The notes: a model not told the origin generated them from the letters alone. A DNA stretch of 64,000 nucleotides from Taibaiella sp. (GCA_016786705.1 JAEUVV010000009.1:1-64000), one strand, 5' to 3'. Positions 55,401 to 63,685 are shown, counted from the stretch's first letter. Translations and numbers: made by a program.

Positions 55401-58400
55401 CAATACGGGCTGGATTGTGGGTAAGCAACAATTAACTCTTCCTTTTAATTTTACCCCTACAGAATATGTGTTTCATATAGGGGATATAAATGCTTACACC
55501 CCGATTAAAGTTAACGCCCAGGTGCAGGTAGGCGGAGGCCTTCTGGCCAGCGTTCACAATACAGATCACCCGGAAATAGGAAGTGCTCCCTTAGTGCCAA
55601 CTGCTACAGTGAATAGGTATTTCACGCTAACACATGTAGGGAGTCTGTATTTTATTAATGGCAGCACTTCTGTAAATGCCAGCTGGGTCAGCGCTGATGT
55701 TGATCCGGGCTACTTAGCCACCACTTTTGCCCCGGCAATTTATAAAAATGCAGGTTGGAGTACGGCAGCCAATTATTCTCCCGGATATTTGAGCATGAAT
55801 ATTTCCGGCCTCGGGACGCATTTAAATGGTGATTATGCTTTCGGCAGGTCTTCTATCGCACCTGCTTTTGTAACGCAGCCGGCGAATCAGAATATTTGTG
55901 CCGGCCAGAATGCATCTTTCCATGTGATGACAACCGGTGCTACGCATTATCAATGGCAGCTGAATGATGGTAATGGCTGGACGAACATCCAAAATAATGC
56001 CACCTTCAACGGCAATACGCAGGATACTTTATATGTTTATAATGCACCTATTTCCTTTAATGGTTATTTATTCAGATGCCTTGCCGCTAATGCAGACGAT
56101 ACTACGATCTCGGCGCCTGCGACTTTCAATGTAGGGCAACAATTTACGCCAGGCCTTACCATTGCTACTGCCTCTTATCAAAGTATCAATGTGTGCATGG
56201 GCCAGATGGTTTACTATACCGCGACGCCAACCAATGGTGGCAATAACCCGACCTATCAATGGTATTACAATAACCAGCCGGTACCGAATACGAACAATTC
56301 ACAATTCATGATGCAGGTACAGAGTATTACTGACCAGGTGCATTGTGTGGTAAGCTATAATACGGCCTGTTTCAATGCTACAGCAACCAGTAACATCTTA
56401 TACTTGAACGTTTCTACCCCGCAACCACCTACTATTAGTATTCAGAGCAATACGGGTGCAACCGCTTGTAGCGGCAGCCCGGTTACCTTCACCGCAACTA
56501 CGACGAATGCGGGAGCTACTCCTACTTTCCAATGGATCAAAAATGGTGCGAATGTTGGTACAAATGCTGCTACCTACTCAGACAACGGGCTTATCAGCAC
56601 TGATGTAATCACTTGCCAGGTAACCAGTTCATCCACCTGCTATAGCAGCAACACTGCTATGAGTAATGCCTTAAGTGTTACGATCTATAATGTACACAGC
56701 CCTGTGGTCTCCATTATCCAGCAAGGATCCGGTAATATATGCCAGGGTACAACAGTCGGATTTATCGCATCTTTATCCGATACTGCAGGCAGCCCAGTAA
56801 TCCAATGGAAGAAAAACGGGGTAAATGTCGGCACGAACAGCTTAACTTATAGTGATGCAAACCTGAACAATAATGATGCCATCAGCTGTCATGTAAGCTT
56901 CACACCGAATGCGGTGAACCCATGTTTTGCCTACGCTACTACCAGTGATACGCTTCATGTAAACATTGTACCTATCGTTCATCCGACGGTAACTATTAAT
57001 ACAAGTGCCGCTACAACAATATGCGCAGGCGCTTCATTAACGTTTACTTCTGCAATCAACAATGGCGGCACGAATCCTATCTACCAATGGAAAGTGAACG
57101 GGCAAATAGTAGGCACGAATAGTTCCAGTTATACTTCCGCAACCTTACAAAACAGCGATGTTGTAAGCCTGGAAGTGAGCTTCCCGTACGGCTGCTATAG
57201 CAATGCTATAAGTAATGGTATCCCGGTAACGGTGCATCCGGTACTTACACCATCGCTTTCAATAAGTACTAATCAAAACAATAGCTGTACCGGCAGTCCT
57301 GCGGTCTTTAATGCTACCACGGCAAATATTGGTAACAATCCTGTCTACCAGTGGAAAAAGAACAATATCAATGTAGGCACTAATAGTACCACTTATACTG
57401 ACCCGGCGCCGGCAAATGGCGACCAGGTTACTTGTGTGCTCACCTTTGATGGTACCGGGCAATGTTATACAAGCACCAGCCTGGGCAGCAATACGATTAC
57501 CATGACAGTAAACAATTTCGTAACTCCTGCAATTACGATCAATGCTAACCAGGGCAATACTATTTGTGCCGGCCAGTCGGTAAACTTTACTGCCGGTATT
57601 ACTAATGGCGGTACTGACCCTGTTTATCAATGGAAGAAAAACAATATAAACGTAGGGAACAATGCCAATGTTTATACTGACGCAGCTTTGCAAAATAATG
57701 ATATCATTACCTGTGATGTAAGCTATAGTACCGGCTGTTACCTTCCCGCATCCAGTAATGCGCTAACCATGAATGTAACCCCGACACAAGTTCCTGCTAT
57801 AGATATCGCAGCATCGCAAAATAATGTGTGTACAGGTACAAGTATCACCTTTACTGCGAATAGCACTAACGGGGGCGCCAACCCGGTTTATCAATGGAAA
57901 AAGAACAATGTTAATGTGGGTACTAACTCCGCGGTATATACCGACGCTACATTGCTCAACAACGATGTCATTACTTGCGTATTAAACAGTAGTATAGCCT
58001 GTCCAAGTCAAAGCCAGGTTACCAGTAATAGCATTAATATGACTATTAATAACAACGTAAGCCCAGGCATTACCATAAGCACCGGCACTACAAACTTATG
58101 TAGCAACCATAATGGTGTAACCCTAACGGCAAATATTACCAATGGCGGAACTGCTCCTGTTTACCAATGGAAGAAAAACAATATAAATGTAGGTACTAAT
58201 AGTGCTAGCTACACAGACCTGTCTATTGTAAATGGCGATGCGATCACTTGTGAACTGACCAGTAACGCGACCTGCTTAACGGCTACGCAAGCTTCAAGCA
58301 ATGTGGTTGCATTTATCGTAAACAATACACAAACAAGCAGCGTTAGCGCCAGCACCTGCGCCAGTGAACCTTATATCTTCGGTAGCCAGACCCTGACAGC

Positions 58401-59028
58401 TTCCGGTACGTATACAGAAACATTTACGACTTCAGCAGGCTGTGATAGCGTAGTAACCCTTACACTCACAGTATTACCAACGGTTAATCCAACGGTAAGC
58501 ATTAATGCAAATCCGGGTAATAATGTTACAGGCGGTACCGCGGTAACCTTTACCGCCACACCGGGTAATGCGGGTACTAACCCGGTTTATGTATGGAAAC
58601 GGAACAATGTAAACATAAACGGGGCAACTTCAGCTACCTGGACCGGGATTGCCGGTACAGACTTCGCTAACGGGGACGAGATCAGCTTAAGCATGACCAG
58701 TAATGCAGCTTGTGTGAACCCTGCGACGGCCAATAGTAATAAGATACAGATGACCGTACAAGGCGTAAACATTAAGCCGACTAATGCGCCAAAAGAAATT
58801 GTTGTTTTCCCGAATCCTACCAAAGACAAAATAACTATTAAAGGTATTTCAATGCCGGGTACCCTGACGCTATACGACATTACGGGTAAAAAATTAATGG
58901 TAGTGAAGGTTAATGCAAATGAAATCGTACTAATAGATCTGAAAGGTTATGCATCCGGGGTTTATACTATAAACTTTGCCGGGGCTCAGGATTCCCTTCA
59001 GTGGCATACACAAATAGTAAAAGATTAA
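49462..59028 (+). CDS. Giant T9SS-exported adhesin with Ig-like repeats
   Basis: This 3188-aa protein has a signal peptide ending at about SYGQ (residue 25). An N-terminal beta-sandwich follows (VYASVNGYLSLGS near residue 90). A long beta-helix/strand-rich body comes next, rich in Asn, Gly and Thr (NGTINLIDGALNLGP, NGGTLTINGNLQNS). From residue about 2134 (nt 55861) ten Ig-like repeats follow, most with YQWKKNN-VGTNS. A CASEPYIFGSQTL/CDSVVTLTLTV module sits between repeats 9 and 10. The last 80 residues are a T9SS type A sorting domain (VVFPNPTKDKITIKG, GKKLMVVKV). Such proteins act in surface attachment or gliding. It stands alone, with a long terminator behind it. Confidence 0.9.
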   Translation: MKIKFSLFALLCAWALSLTKISYGQLIPAYTFSQHNTTYTYLGDSTLLGSGIPLADQTYPISLPFTFNFDGVDYTQVYASVNGYLSLGSTDPGSGFWKIAAAETGTRYISGFDANLRGSTTSNSSVSYKISGVAPNRKLIVQWGNMAIAGFNVMNANFQVHLSESSNQVEIVYGNCTVGGWGEVFSIQVGLRGLSNSVFLNRTGYNWSTTTEGNNSAASIYYQSNNNPPSGLTFRYTALPYCAAPAQPSAINFTPGLNNINISLTQGNPAANKYLIVRTPGSAALNTTPTNGITYAAGAILGNGTVVYAGSGSSYNNTGLPQSTNYTYTVFGFNDMNCIFPPKYSTNPISGGTGTLGPRTYTWNPVSGSASFTTATNWTPNRNIPHDRDTLIFNNGGITTATGVTGPYTGALLVKNNTTINLSSSTTTSLTMLDTGYIEQGSKLNLTGTNALTFGISGMQKYFRVDGELIISGNSILNTNDGYVSVFGTVRVEGSGSVNNGGKIGFVNNSTYMHNRNGGSVPSGNYMDNSNVLINSITNTAPTFPTSPLGNLTWDCSNQSADINFANPPGAVFGNFTINNTNNYTIRLGNGGSTSFTHVWQDFIQNGGKFLVTGNASKLRVLGSAFFNAGTFDLLSGNTTVPTFILEGNLNQQPGHIITSSGPGKPGIEFSGHTIQNVVIAGTISNALINYSLKNPAGAVLTGTIPIQSGATNSILAGKWDGTGQFNYNASNTTLIYNSSLSLTPSNVEWPAIDGPNSLTVNMTGSSPLNQLVMHGSRTIPGNVAMEYGVIILNQHDLTLSGNSGQLSNYSMFIGQSSCVVADSTGFLYHKLLPGSNPYGPMYKTATREGVNIVFTPISIDYANNNEGRLVGVRVKNQKHSSEPNANHHLKRYWTFKDLGNTPFDYRLISYAVINDVVGTNHFSLNRWNGNAWSELPSHSEVPFGDLGILCPISSKMTQYRSTANEPLNNVDIVPRGAVHNTYYWTGAIDTNYQNPSNWLPNRNLVNPNDKLVFNSGNDHIVGNVPVETISGVLITNNTKVALRSSVVSTNDNPSYIIYADTNATTNELQIDNGSKLMLDGALRPIKMAFAQAGSKILVEGTLEIYNLSNINSDYTYNRIDFRNSSALFSEVALLRFSGNYAYKNFIADTNIIMNGIFEHDFASGFGKIPDCNWGNNSIVKIINVISAVSSSAGQRPIKKLIYDNPNQTGTFNARNGFGIVQDSVIIKSTGTGTLQLFENGSQEMSSTYGNYLQENGKVISVISPTSGNRNIRITKNFLQTGGSFSSENFTTNTTVLDFAGTNGTQQVSFHNNAPLGSMTYKISNPDGIQLNGNGTFGSQFELNARGGINIATTAANPIQTNFNFVYGPNTTLTYSANGNTTARLIEFPVTSGPTNLTILTPVTSTLNIPFNSTVPGILRMNGGDINIGSNDLALGVAPTAPGTLAYVSGYINTTTGGFTRWFNTSGLPTTSNVAGLFPLGYNLQNRNVNIAFSSSNALTNGGTITARHNNIPGTTTGLTITDGSLTINERTNTNWSFTLGNGITAASGTATLYFTAQQVVNVGNATSLAITRTNSVIGSHQATSGTYPTYSLRRAFVGLNLLADEPFYIGNTASGSLDSVWYTIASGQWQDGTIWNKGVVPPATANAVISTNHTVTAPANSTVSSLIINSYGKLISNVNQSLTVNNSITNNGTINLIDGALNLGPIGGGKAPFTNNDSLIVNGGTLTINGNLQNSVQSAFIQNGGDIYLDGNANNVAANSVPSATPILSFQSNKIFLNNGNLTIVDPQVGASGIRNTSSGTINASTSHNLVFGDGSSSTTGISFDLQPGGLRFGNIIVNGSASATGRIVKQGGTCYVDGNLTINQNGVYDINSYQLLASGNIQVNSGGTFLTMGRIDFIKNNTGNNPGVQTISGTGTIQQLATGGRNFHYLNINNNVGGVALNIGDVSIEYTLSFIKGLFNIGANNTLSGPTSVLYAGGNTGWIVGKQQLTLPFNFTPTEYVFHIGDINAYTPIKVNAQVQVGGGLLASVHNTDHPEIGSAPLVPTATVNRYFTLTHVGSLYFINGSTSVNASWVSADVDPGYLATTFAPAIYKNAGWSTAANYSPGYLSMNISGLGTHLNGDYAFGRSSIAPAFVTQPANQNICAGQNASFHVMTTGATHYQWQLNDGNGWTNIQNNATFNGNTQDTLYVYNAPISFNGYLFRCLAANADDTTISAPATFNVGQQFTPGLTIATASYQSINVCMGQMVYYTATPTNGGNNPTYQWYYNNQPVPNTNNSQFMMQVQSITDQVHCVVSYNTACFNATATSNILYLNVSTPQPPTISIQSNTGATACSGSPVTFTATTTNAGATPTFQWIKNGANVGTNAATYSDNGLISTDVITCQVTSSSTCYSSNTAMSNALSVTIYNVHSPVVSIIQQGSGNICQGTTVGFIASLSDTAGSPVIQWKKNGVNVGTNSLTYSDANLNNNDAISCHVSFTPNAVNPCFAYATTSDTLHVNIVPIVHPTVTINTSAATTICAGASLTFTSAINNGGTNPIYQWKVNGQIVGTNSSSYTSATLQNSDVVSLEVSFPYGCYSNAISNGIPVTVHPVLTPSLSISTNQNNSCTGSPAVFNATTANIGNNPVYQWKKNNINVGTNSTTYTDPAPANGDQVTCVLTFDGTGQCYTSTSLGSNTITMTVNNFVTPAITINANQGNTICAGQSVNFTAGITNGGTDPVYQWKKNNINVGNNANVYTDAALQNNDIITCDVSYSTGCYLPASSNALTMNVTPTQVPAIDIAASQNNVCTGTSITFTANSTNGGANPVYQWKKNNVNVGTNSAVYTDATLLNNDVITCVLNSSIACPSQSQVTSNSINMTINNNVSPGITISTGTTNLCSNHNGVTLTANITNGGTAPVYQWKKNNINVGTNSASYTDLSIVNGDAITCELTSNATCLTATQASSNVVAFIVNNTQTSSVSASTCASEPYIFGSQTLTASGTYTETFTTSAGCDSVVTLTLTVLPTVNPTVSINANPGNNVTGGTAVTFTATPGNAGTNPVYVWKRNNVNINGATSATWTGIAGTDFANGDEISLSMTSNAACVNPATANSNKIQMTVQGVNIKPTNAPKEIVVFPNPTKDKITIKGISMPGTLTLYDITGKKLMVVKVNANEIVLIDLKGYASGVYTINFAGAQDSLQWHTQIVKD
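55861..58761 (+). repeat. Ten tandem Ig-like repeats in the giant adhesin
   Basis: Ten units of about 85-95 codons share a core of NxxPxYQWKKNNxNVGTNSxxYTD. The Cys near the start of each (e.g. TICAGQSV, VCTGTSI) and a later Cys (ITCDVS, ITCVLN) would form the Ig disulfide. Units 6 to 9 are the most alike; GTTTATCAATGGAAGAAAAA recurs nearly unchanged near 57625 and 58160. High DNA similarity makes unit loss or gain by recombination plausible. Confidence 0.9.
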
Positions 59029-59043
59029 TTTTTATTTACCTCA

Positions 59044-59095
59044 TTTTTTAAAATGACAAAAGCCTCTGTACAGAGGCTTTTGTCATTTTAAAAAA
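59044..59095. terminator. 52-bp perfect palindrome, terminator of the giant adhesin
   Basis: Two 26-bp arms are exactly complementary with no unpaired centre base (axis between 59069 and 59070). The core reads AAAAGCCTCTGTACAGAGGC. The stem starts 15 bp after the adhesin stop and ends in a run of A and T. It may also end the minus-strand siderophore genes at 59147. Confidence 0.9.
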
Positions 59096-59146
59096 GCATT
59101 GAGCTATTTACAACACCTACGGGATCATAAGTTTATCTCCTATCTA

Positions 59147-59956
59147 TTATTCCGATCTCTTTTCGGCCTGCCGGTCCGCTACAGACAGGTCTTCGGCCAT
59201 GCCCGCTTTCCAGTAAGAATAGGCGTAAAACATTTTCGCGGTCCAGCCCAGTTCTTCACGGAAGTACCAACGCAGCTCTTTTACCGTCCTGTACTCTGCA
59301 GCTACATAAGCAAATGTCATTGCCCCTTTAGGAAGTGCTGCTTTCTTTGCCTCTTCAGTCAGCAAACTACCCTGTTCGGGATGAGGATTGATCAGCCATT
59401 CGATTTCTATCCCTTCATGCCGCAGATCAGTATGTATATCCGCAACCGTAGCAACTTCGAGGATACATTTACCTTTGGCTGTTGTCGGTAAAGCTTCCAG
59501 TATGCAGGACAGAACAGGTATAGCGGTCGCATCGCCTACTAACAAGTACCAATCCGTTTCAGGTACCAGCGGCGCCGATTTCAGCTTCATGGCCACACCC
59601 AGGAAATCGCCGGGAGCAGCTTTATGCGCCCAGTAAGATGCCGGGCCTTCATCGCCATGAAATACAAAATCTATAGTGATTATATTCTGCTCTTTGTCTA
59701 TTGCACGGTGCGTATAAGTACGTATCAATGGTTTTTCTTCCCCATGAAAAGTGTCCCAATCGGGTACTACAGGCTCCTCTATACGGTGCTTACTCCAATG
59801 CCTATGAAGGAAGATCTTATTGTTCGCGCCCAGGGTGCATTGTTCAAAATCACGCGCGCCTTCACCTTGCAATTGTATGCTTATATAATGGGGTGTTTTA
59901 TAGGTTTTGTTGACTACCCGGAATAAGTGCCGGGCTACTTTTATCGCTTCCGTAAT
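59147..59956 (-). CDS. Siderophore-interacting protein (ferric-chelate reductase), probable ATT start
   Basis: From 59956 the frame reads ATT ACG GAA GCG... giving MTEAIKVARHLFRVVNKTY and then FAD-domain sequence with PLIRTYTHRAIDKEQ, IITIDFVFHGDEGPASYWA and AAPGDFLGVAMKL. These are the flavin-binding and GPAS motifs of SIP/ViuB reductases. LVGDATAIPVLSCILEALPT is the NAD(P) domain. No ATG, GTG or TTG starts this N-terminal part: the first in-frame TTG (59872) would remove the first 28 residues, which include a conserved beta-strand, and the codon before the ATT is a stop. An ATT start is therefore likely. The enzyme reduces ferric siderophores in the cytoplasm. It follows the esterase gene by 43 bp. 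Confidence 0.8.
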   Translation of the reverse strand: MTEAIKVARHLFRVVNKTYKTPHYISIQLQGEGARDFEQCTLGANNKIFLHRHWSKHRIEEPVVPDWDTFHGEEKPLIRTYTHRAIDKEQNIITIDFVFHGDEGPASYWAHKAAPGDFLGVAMKLKSAPLVPETDWYLLVGDATAIPVLSCILEALPTTAKGKCILEVATVADIHTDLRHEGIEIEWLINPHPEQGSLLTEEAKKAALPKGAMTFAYVAAEYRTVKELRWYFREELGWTAKMFYAYSYWKAGMAEDLSVADRQAEKRSE

Positions 59957-59999
59957 TTATGGTTTTAATAGTTTTTGAATATTGTTCCCATCGTGATCA

Positions 60000-61133
60000 T
60001 CAAAGGGCCATCTGCACCTGCCACCATGCATAAAAGTGCGGGAAGGCCTGCTGCCAGTACAATGCGCCGTGTTTACCTGCAGGGTTGATGTCGATAGTCA
60101 CATTGGCCTGCAAACTACCGGATAACACTTCCCCGATGTGTTCAATCGCTTTATCCATTGCCACAGGCGCGCGGTCTTTTATTTTCCTGTTTTCCAGGCT
60201 GCCGCCGTATAAGTAATAGCTTTGCTGCTCCTGCTGTGCCCGTTCATCAGTGGAAAGGGTATCAATAAAGTTGTGCACCTGCATATTGTCCAGCCAGAGA
60301 GAAGGGGAAAAAATACCCAGGCAGGCAAAGCTAGCCGGATGTATCAAGCCGGTATACAAGCTCAGCAGGCCTCCTAAAGAACTCCCGGCCATCGCATTAT
60401 ATTTCCGATCGCTCATGCTCCGGTAATGAGCGTCTACATAAGGTTTCAGCGTATGTATAATATCTGCCAGGTACCGCTCGCCCGCAGGTTCAGGCATACC
60501 CGCTACCGGCAGTACTACATAATCGTGTAAGCGATCCCGCTCTTCGCCGCCATGCGCAATAGCCACTACGATCGCCTCGTCTGCAGCGCGGTTAATCACT
60601 TGATCCACCTGCCATTCCACAGGGCCTTTTCGGCCTACAGCAGTTGCTTCCTCAAACAAATGCTGCCCGTCATGCATATACAATACCGGGTAGCGCTTAA
60701 CCTTTGAATAGGGGTAACTGGGAGGGAGGTAAATCCAGACCTTGCGATAAGCGTTTAACGCCGGGAAAAAGAAAGCCTCACTTAACCAGTGTACCTGCTC
60801 TGTTGCAGTAGGAAACGAAAAATCATCGCTCCAGGCAAAGATGGTTAATTGTAGTGCTGTATCTTCTTCAATAAAGACAGTAAACGGATCAGCTACCGAA
60901 CCATCAGAGCGACAGGAAACGGCGGACCAGCCGTCCCTGCTCAGCTGGAATTCCAGTAAGCCTCCCGGAACGTTCTTTAATTGTACAATAAGTTCATTTT
61001 GCCCTTCGTGGATATGACCCAGCAAAACGCCTTCCTGTTGCCAGTTATTAAGACTACCGATGAGGTATAAAGGATCGCCGGCATGTCCGGGACACGCAAA
61101 ACGGATAGTCAGCTCAAGGTTAAAAACGTTCAT
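60000..61133 (-). CDS. Enterochelin-esterase-like alpha/beta hydrolase with N-terminal CBM-like domain
   Basis: The ATG at 61133 gives MNVFNLELTIRFACPG and 377 aa. Residues about 1-100 resemble a CBM20/isoamylase N-like sheet (YLIGSLNNWQQEG). The rest is an esterase D/Fes-like hydrolase: YLPPSYPYSKVKRYPVLYMH, DGQHLFEE, the nucleophile elbow AGSSLGGLLSLY, and GKHGALYWQQAFPHFYAWW with the expected His. Fes-type enzymes open ferric siderophores. Its neighbour is the SIP reductase, so a joint role in iron release fits, though a sugar-ester substrate cannot be excluded. Confidence 0.85.
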   Translation of the reverse strand: MNVFNLELTIRFACPGHAGDPLYLIGSLNNWQQEGVLLGHIHEGQNELIVQLKNVPGGLLEFQLSRDGWSAVSCRSDGSVADPFTVFIEEDTALQLTIFAWSDDFSFPTATEQVHWLSEAFFFPALNAYRKVWIYLPPSYPYSKVKRYPVLYMHDGQHLFEEATAVGRKGPVEWQVDQVINRAADEAIVVAIAHGGEERDRLHDYVVLPVAGMPEPAGERYLADIIHTLKPYVDAHYRSMSDRKYNAMAGSSLGGLLSLYTGLIHPASFACLGIFSPSLWLDNMQVHNFIDTLSTDERAQQEQQSYYLYGGSLENRKIKDRAPVAMDKAIEHIGEVLSGSLQANVTIDINPAGKHGALYWQQAFPHFYAWWQVQMAL

Positions 61134-61360
61134 CTTATAAATTAACAGGACAAAGCTATCCAAAGAATAAAGCGCTTTTCCATTTTCACTTTTCGCTAAG
61201 CATATTCAGACAAAGGCATGACAAAAGTAAGTCTTTTAAAGGCTTCAGGATATTTCCCGCTTTATGATCTTTAAAATTGGTATAGGATGTAATCTTTCCA
61301 GTTATATTAATCTCAAGGTGGCTGATAAGTTTATAGTATTAATATTACGCCCATTATATA

Positions 61361-61379
61361 TACGCCAACTAATGGCGTA
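61361..61379. repeat. Short inverted repeat, possible operator
   Basis: TACGCCA / TGGCGTA with 5-nt spacer ACTAA. It is 228 bp upstream of the esterase ATG (61133) on the minus strand, and outside any stem-plus-T-run pattern. Confidence 0.35.
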
Positions 61380-61412
61380 CTGAAAGATCATCGTGTAAAT
61401 TTATGATTAATA

Positions 61413-61447
61413 AAAAATCCCCTGCTTTTAAGGAACAGGGGATTTTT
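61413..61447 (-). terminator. Terminator of the isocitrate dehydrogenase gene
   Basis: A perfect 12-bp stem (AAAAATCCCCTG / CAGGGGATTTTT) with an 11-nt loop. On the minus strand it ends in T, 18 bp after the icd stop. Confidence 0.9.
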
Positions 61448-61464
61448 ACTAGTATTTAGAAAAC

Positions 61465-62697
61465 CTATTTAGCCAGTTTAGCTTTCAGGTTTTGGTCTAA
61501 AGCTTCCAGGAACTCTTCAGTATACAAATAATCCTTACCATGCTCTACTTTATTACCATGGATACATACCGCCAGGTCTTTGGTCATTTTACCGGACTCT
61601 ACGGTTTCGATACATACAGCTTCCAAAGCATGACAGAAGTCGATCAACTCCTGGTTACTGTCCAGCTTACCTCTGAACTCCAGACCGCGTGTCCATGCAA
61701 AAATAGATGCGATCGGGTTAGTAGAAGTCGGTCTGCCTTGTTGGTGCTCCCGGTAGTGACGGGTAACCGTACCGTGCGCCGCTTCTGCTTCCATAGTTTT
61801 ACCATCCGGTGTTACTAAGGTAGAAGTCATTAAGCCTAATGAACCGAAACCTTGTGCTACGGTATCAGATTGCACATCACCATCATAGTTTTTACAAGCC
61901 CATACGAAGTTGCCGTTCCATTTCAATGCTGAAGCCACCATATCATCGATCAGGCGGTGCTCGTAAGTGATACCGGCATCGACAAATTGTGCTTTGAATT
62001 CATTCTGATAGATCTCTTCAAAGATATCTTTGAAGCGGCCATCATATTTTTTCAGGATGGTATTTTTTGTAGACAGGTATAAAGGCCATTTTTTGCTTAA
62101 AGCCTGGTTGAAACAAGAGCGGGCAAAGCCTTTAATGCTCTCATCGGTATTATACATGGCCAATGCAACGCCATCTCCTTTAAAGTTGTAAACTTCATAT
62201 TCCTGAACCGTACCGTCCTCACCTTCAAACTTCACGGTCAGCTTACCAGGACCTTTGGTAACGAAATCTGTAGCGCGGTATTGATCTCCAAAAGCGTGAC
62301 GGCCGATACAGATAGGAGCAGTCCAGTTAGGCACTAAACGTGGTACATTCTCACAAACGATAGGCTCGCGGAATACGGTACCATCAAGTATATTACGGAT
62401 GGTCCCGTTCGGGGACTTCCACATTTGTTTCAATTTAAACTCTTCTACACGTTGCTCATCGGGCGTAATGGTAGCACATTTAATACCCACACCATATTGT
62501 TTAATGGCATTAGCGGCATCAATGGTTACCTGGTCATCAGTAGCATCACGATGTTCCATACCCAGGTCGAAGTATTTAATATCTACATCGATATAAGGAA
62601 GGATCAGTTTATCCTTGATAAATTTCCAGATGATACGGGTCATCTCATCTCCGTCCAGTTCCACTACAGGATTTGCTACCTTAATTTTTGAACTCAT
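61465..62697 (-). CDS. icd: NADP-dependent isocitrate dehydrogenase
   Basis: The 410-aa protein is a homodimeric, eukaryote-like [23 protein letters not shown], the substrate loop [20 protein letters not shown], the [14 protein letters not shown] segment and [20 protein letters not shown]. It converts isocitrate to 2-oxoglutarate with NADPH. The length is normal. It is monocistronic. A TATTTTCG near-consensus box may lie upstream. Confidence 0.98.
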   Translation of the reverse strand: MSSKIKVANPVVELDGDEMTRIIWKFIKDKLILPYIDVDIKYFDLGMEHRDATDDQVTIDAANAIKQYGVGIKCATITPDEQRVEEFKLKQMWKSPNGTIRNILDGTVFREPIVCENVPRLVPNWTAPICIGRHAFGDQYRATDFVTKGPGKLTVKFEGEDGTVQEYEVYNFKGDGVALAMYNTDESIKGFARSCFNQALSKKWPLYLSTKNTILKKYDGRFKDIFEEIYQNEFKAQFVDAGITYEHRLIDDMVASALKWNGNFVWACKNYDGDVQSDTVAQGFGSLGLMTSTLVTPDGKTMEAEAAHGTVTRHYREHQQGRPTSTNPIASIFAWTRGLEFRGKLDSNQELIDFCHALEAVCIETVESGKMTKDLAVCIHGNKVEHGKDYLYTEEFLEALDQNLKAKLAK

Positions 62698-62791
62698 ATA
62701 AAATTTGATTTTATGTTTTTAAATGAATATGGATTAGCAATGGGCTAATCTTGGCGAAAATAGGAAAATCAAACGAAAAAATATTTCCGCG

Positions 62792-63685
62792 TTAATCTTT
62801 AGGCCAAAAATTTACAAAAGCTTGTTCTAAAAGCTCAAATCTGAATGTGTAACCTGTTTGCGGCAATACTTTACTGACCACATTATAGCTGTCCAGGGCC
62901 AGGGAGTCTTCTGTACCGATCACTTTGGCACCGATCTTTACAGCGAATGCGGGTGCCGGTAAGCCTATAGGTACTTTAAGGGCTTTACGCAATGCTTTCA
63001 TAAAATACCGGTTAGACACAGGTTTCGGCGCGCATAGGTTTACCGGCGCCGTGATTTCTTTATGCGCTATGATCCAGAGCAGTACCTGGAAATAATCCTC
63101 CAGATGTATCCAGGACATCATTTGTTTGCCGGAACCCACGGTGCCACCCAGTCCCAGTTTACATAGTTTGACCAATTCGGCAAGGGAGCCGCCTTCCTTA
63201 GCCAGTACAATGCTGGTACGTAAAGCAACTCTCCTGGTTTTCGGTAACTCATATTGGTACAAGGCCGCTTCCCATTGTTTAGCTACTTCAGCCATAAATA
63301 TACCTTCCTTATCGGTATCACTTTCCTCGGTACATACTTCATCAACAGTACGCGGATAAATAGACATACCGCTGGCATTCAGCCAGAGTTCAGGCGGCTT
63401 GCTACACGCCCGAATGCATTCATTCATAATAGCAGTAGTCTTCACCCTGCTTTCCAGGATCTCCCTTTTATTAGCTTCCGTATGCCGGCAATTCACCGAT
63501 TTACCGGCAAGGTTGATCACCACGGCCGATTGATTTAAAGCGGCAGTAATACCTTCCCCGTCGTCCCAGCTCAACTCATCAGAACGGCCTATCGTTTTCA
63601 CCTTCCACCCTTCTTCCCGGAATTTGCGGCTGATATACTGTCCTATAAAACCCGATGCCCCTGCAATAAGTATTTGTTTTGCCAT
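62792..63685 (-). CDS. TIGR01777-type NAD(P)-binding epimerase-like protein (SDR39U1)
   Basis: The ATG at 63685 gives MAKQILIAGASGFIGQYISR, with the Rossmann GASGFIG motif, and 297 aa; the longer upstream frame has no matching content. The NAGKSVN-type segment (VVINLAGKSVNCRH), ASGMSIYPR and GTVGSGKQMMSWIHLEDYF are the hallmarks of the TIGR01777/SDR39U1 family. Its substrate is unknown; some members are linked to cell division or chloroplast roles. Confidence 0.92.
   Translation of the reverse strand: MAKQILIAGASGFIGQYISRKFREEGWKVKTIGRSDELSWDDGEGITAALNQSAVVINLAGKSVNCRHTEANKREILESRVKTTAIMNECIRACSKPPELWLNASGMSIYPRTVDEVCTEESDTDKEGIFMAEVAKQWEAALYQYELPKTRRVALRTSIVLAKEGGSLAELVKLCKLGLGGTVGSGKQMMSWIHLEDYFQVLLWIIAHKEITAPVNLCAPKPVSNRYFMKALRKALKVPIGLPAPAFAVKIGAKVIGTEDSLALDSYNVVSKVLPQTGYTFRFELLEQAFVNFWPKD

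Larger units (their letters stand above)
61134..61464. other. 331-bp intergenic region
   Basis: No ORF is supported. It holds the isocitrate dehydrogenase terminator (61413-61447) and a separate inverted repeat TACGCCA-ACTAA-TGGCGTA (61361-61379). The rest is AT-rich. The repeat may be an operator for the esterase-SIP operon, but nothing shows this. Confidence 0.6.

Noticed and set aside
55861..58761. CRISPR-like repetition
   Set aside because: The units are about 270 bp, coding and in frame, with no short constant repeat and no unique spacers.
59147..59872. SIP gene starting at TTG 59872
   Set aside because: It would delete the first beta-strand of the flavin domain, while clearly homologous residues are encoded upstream to 59956.
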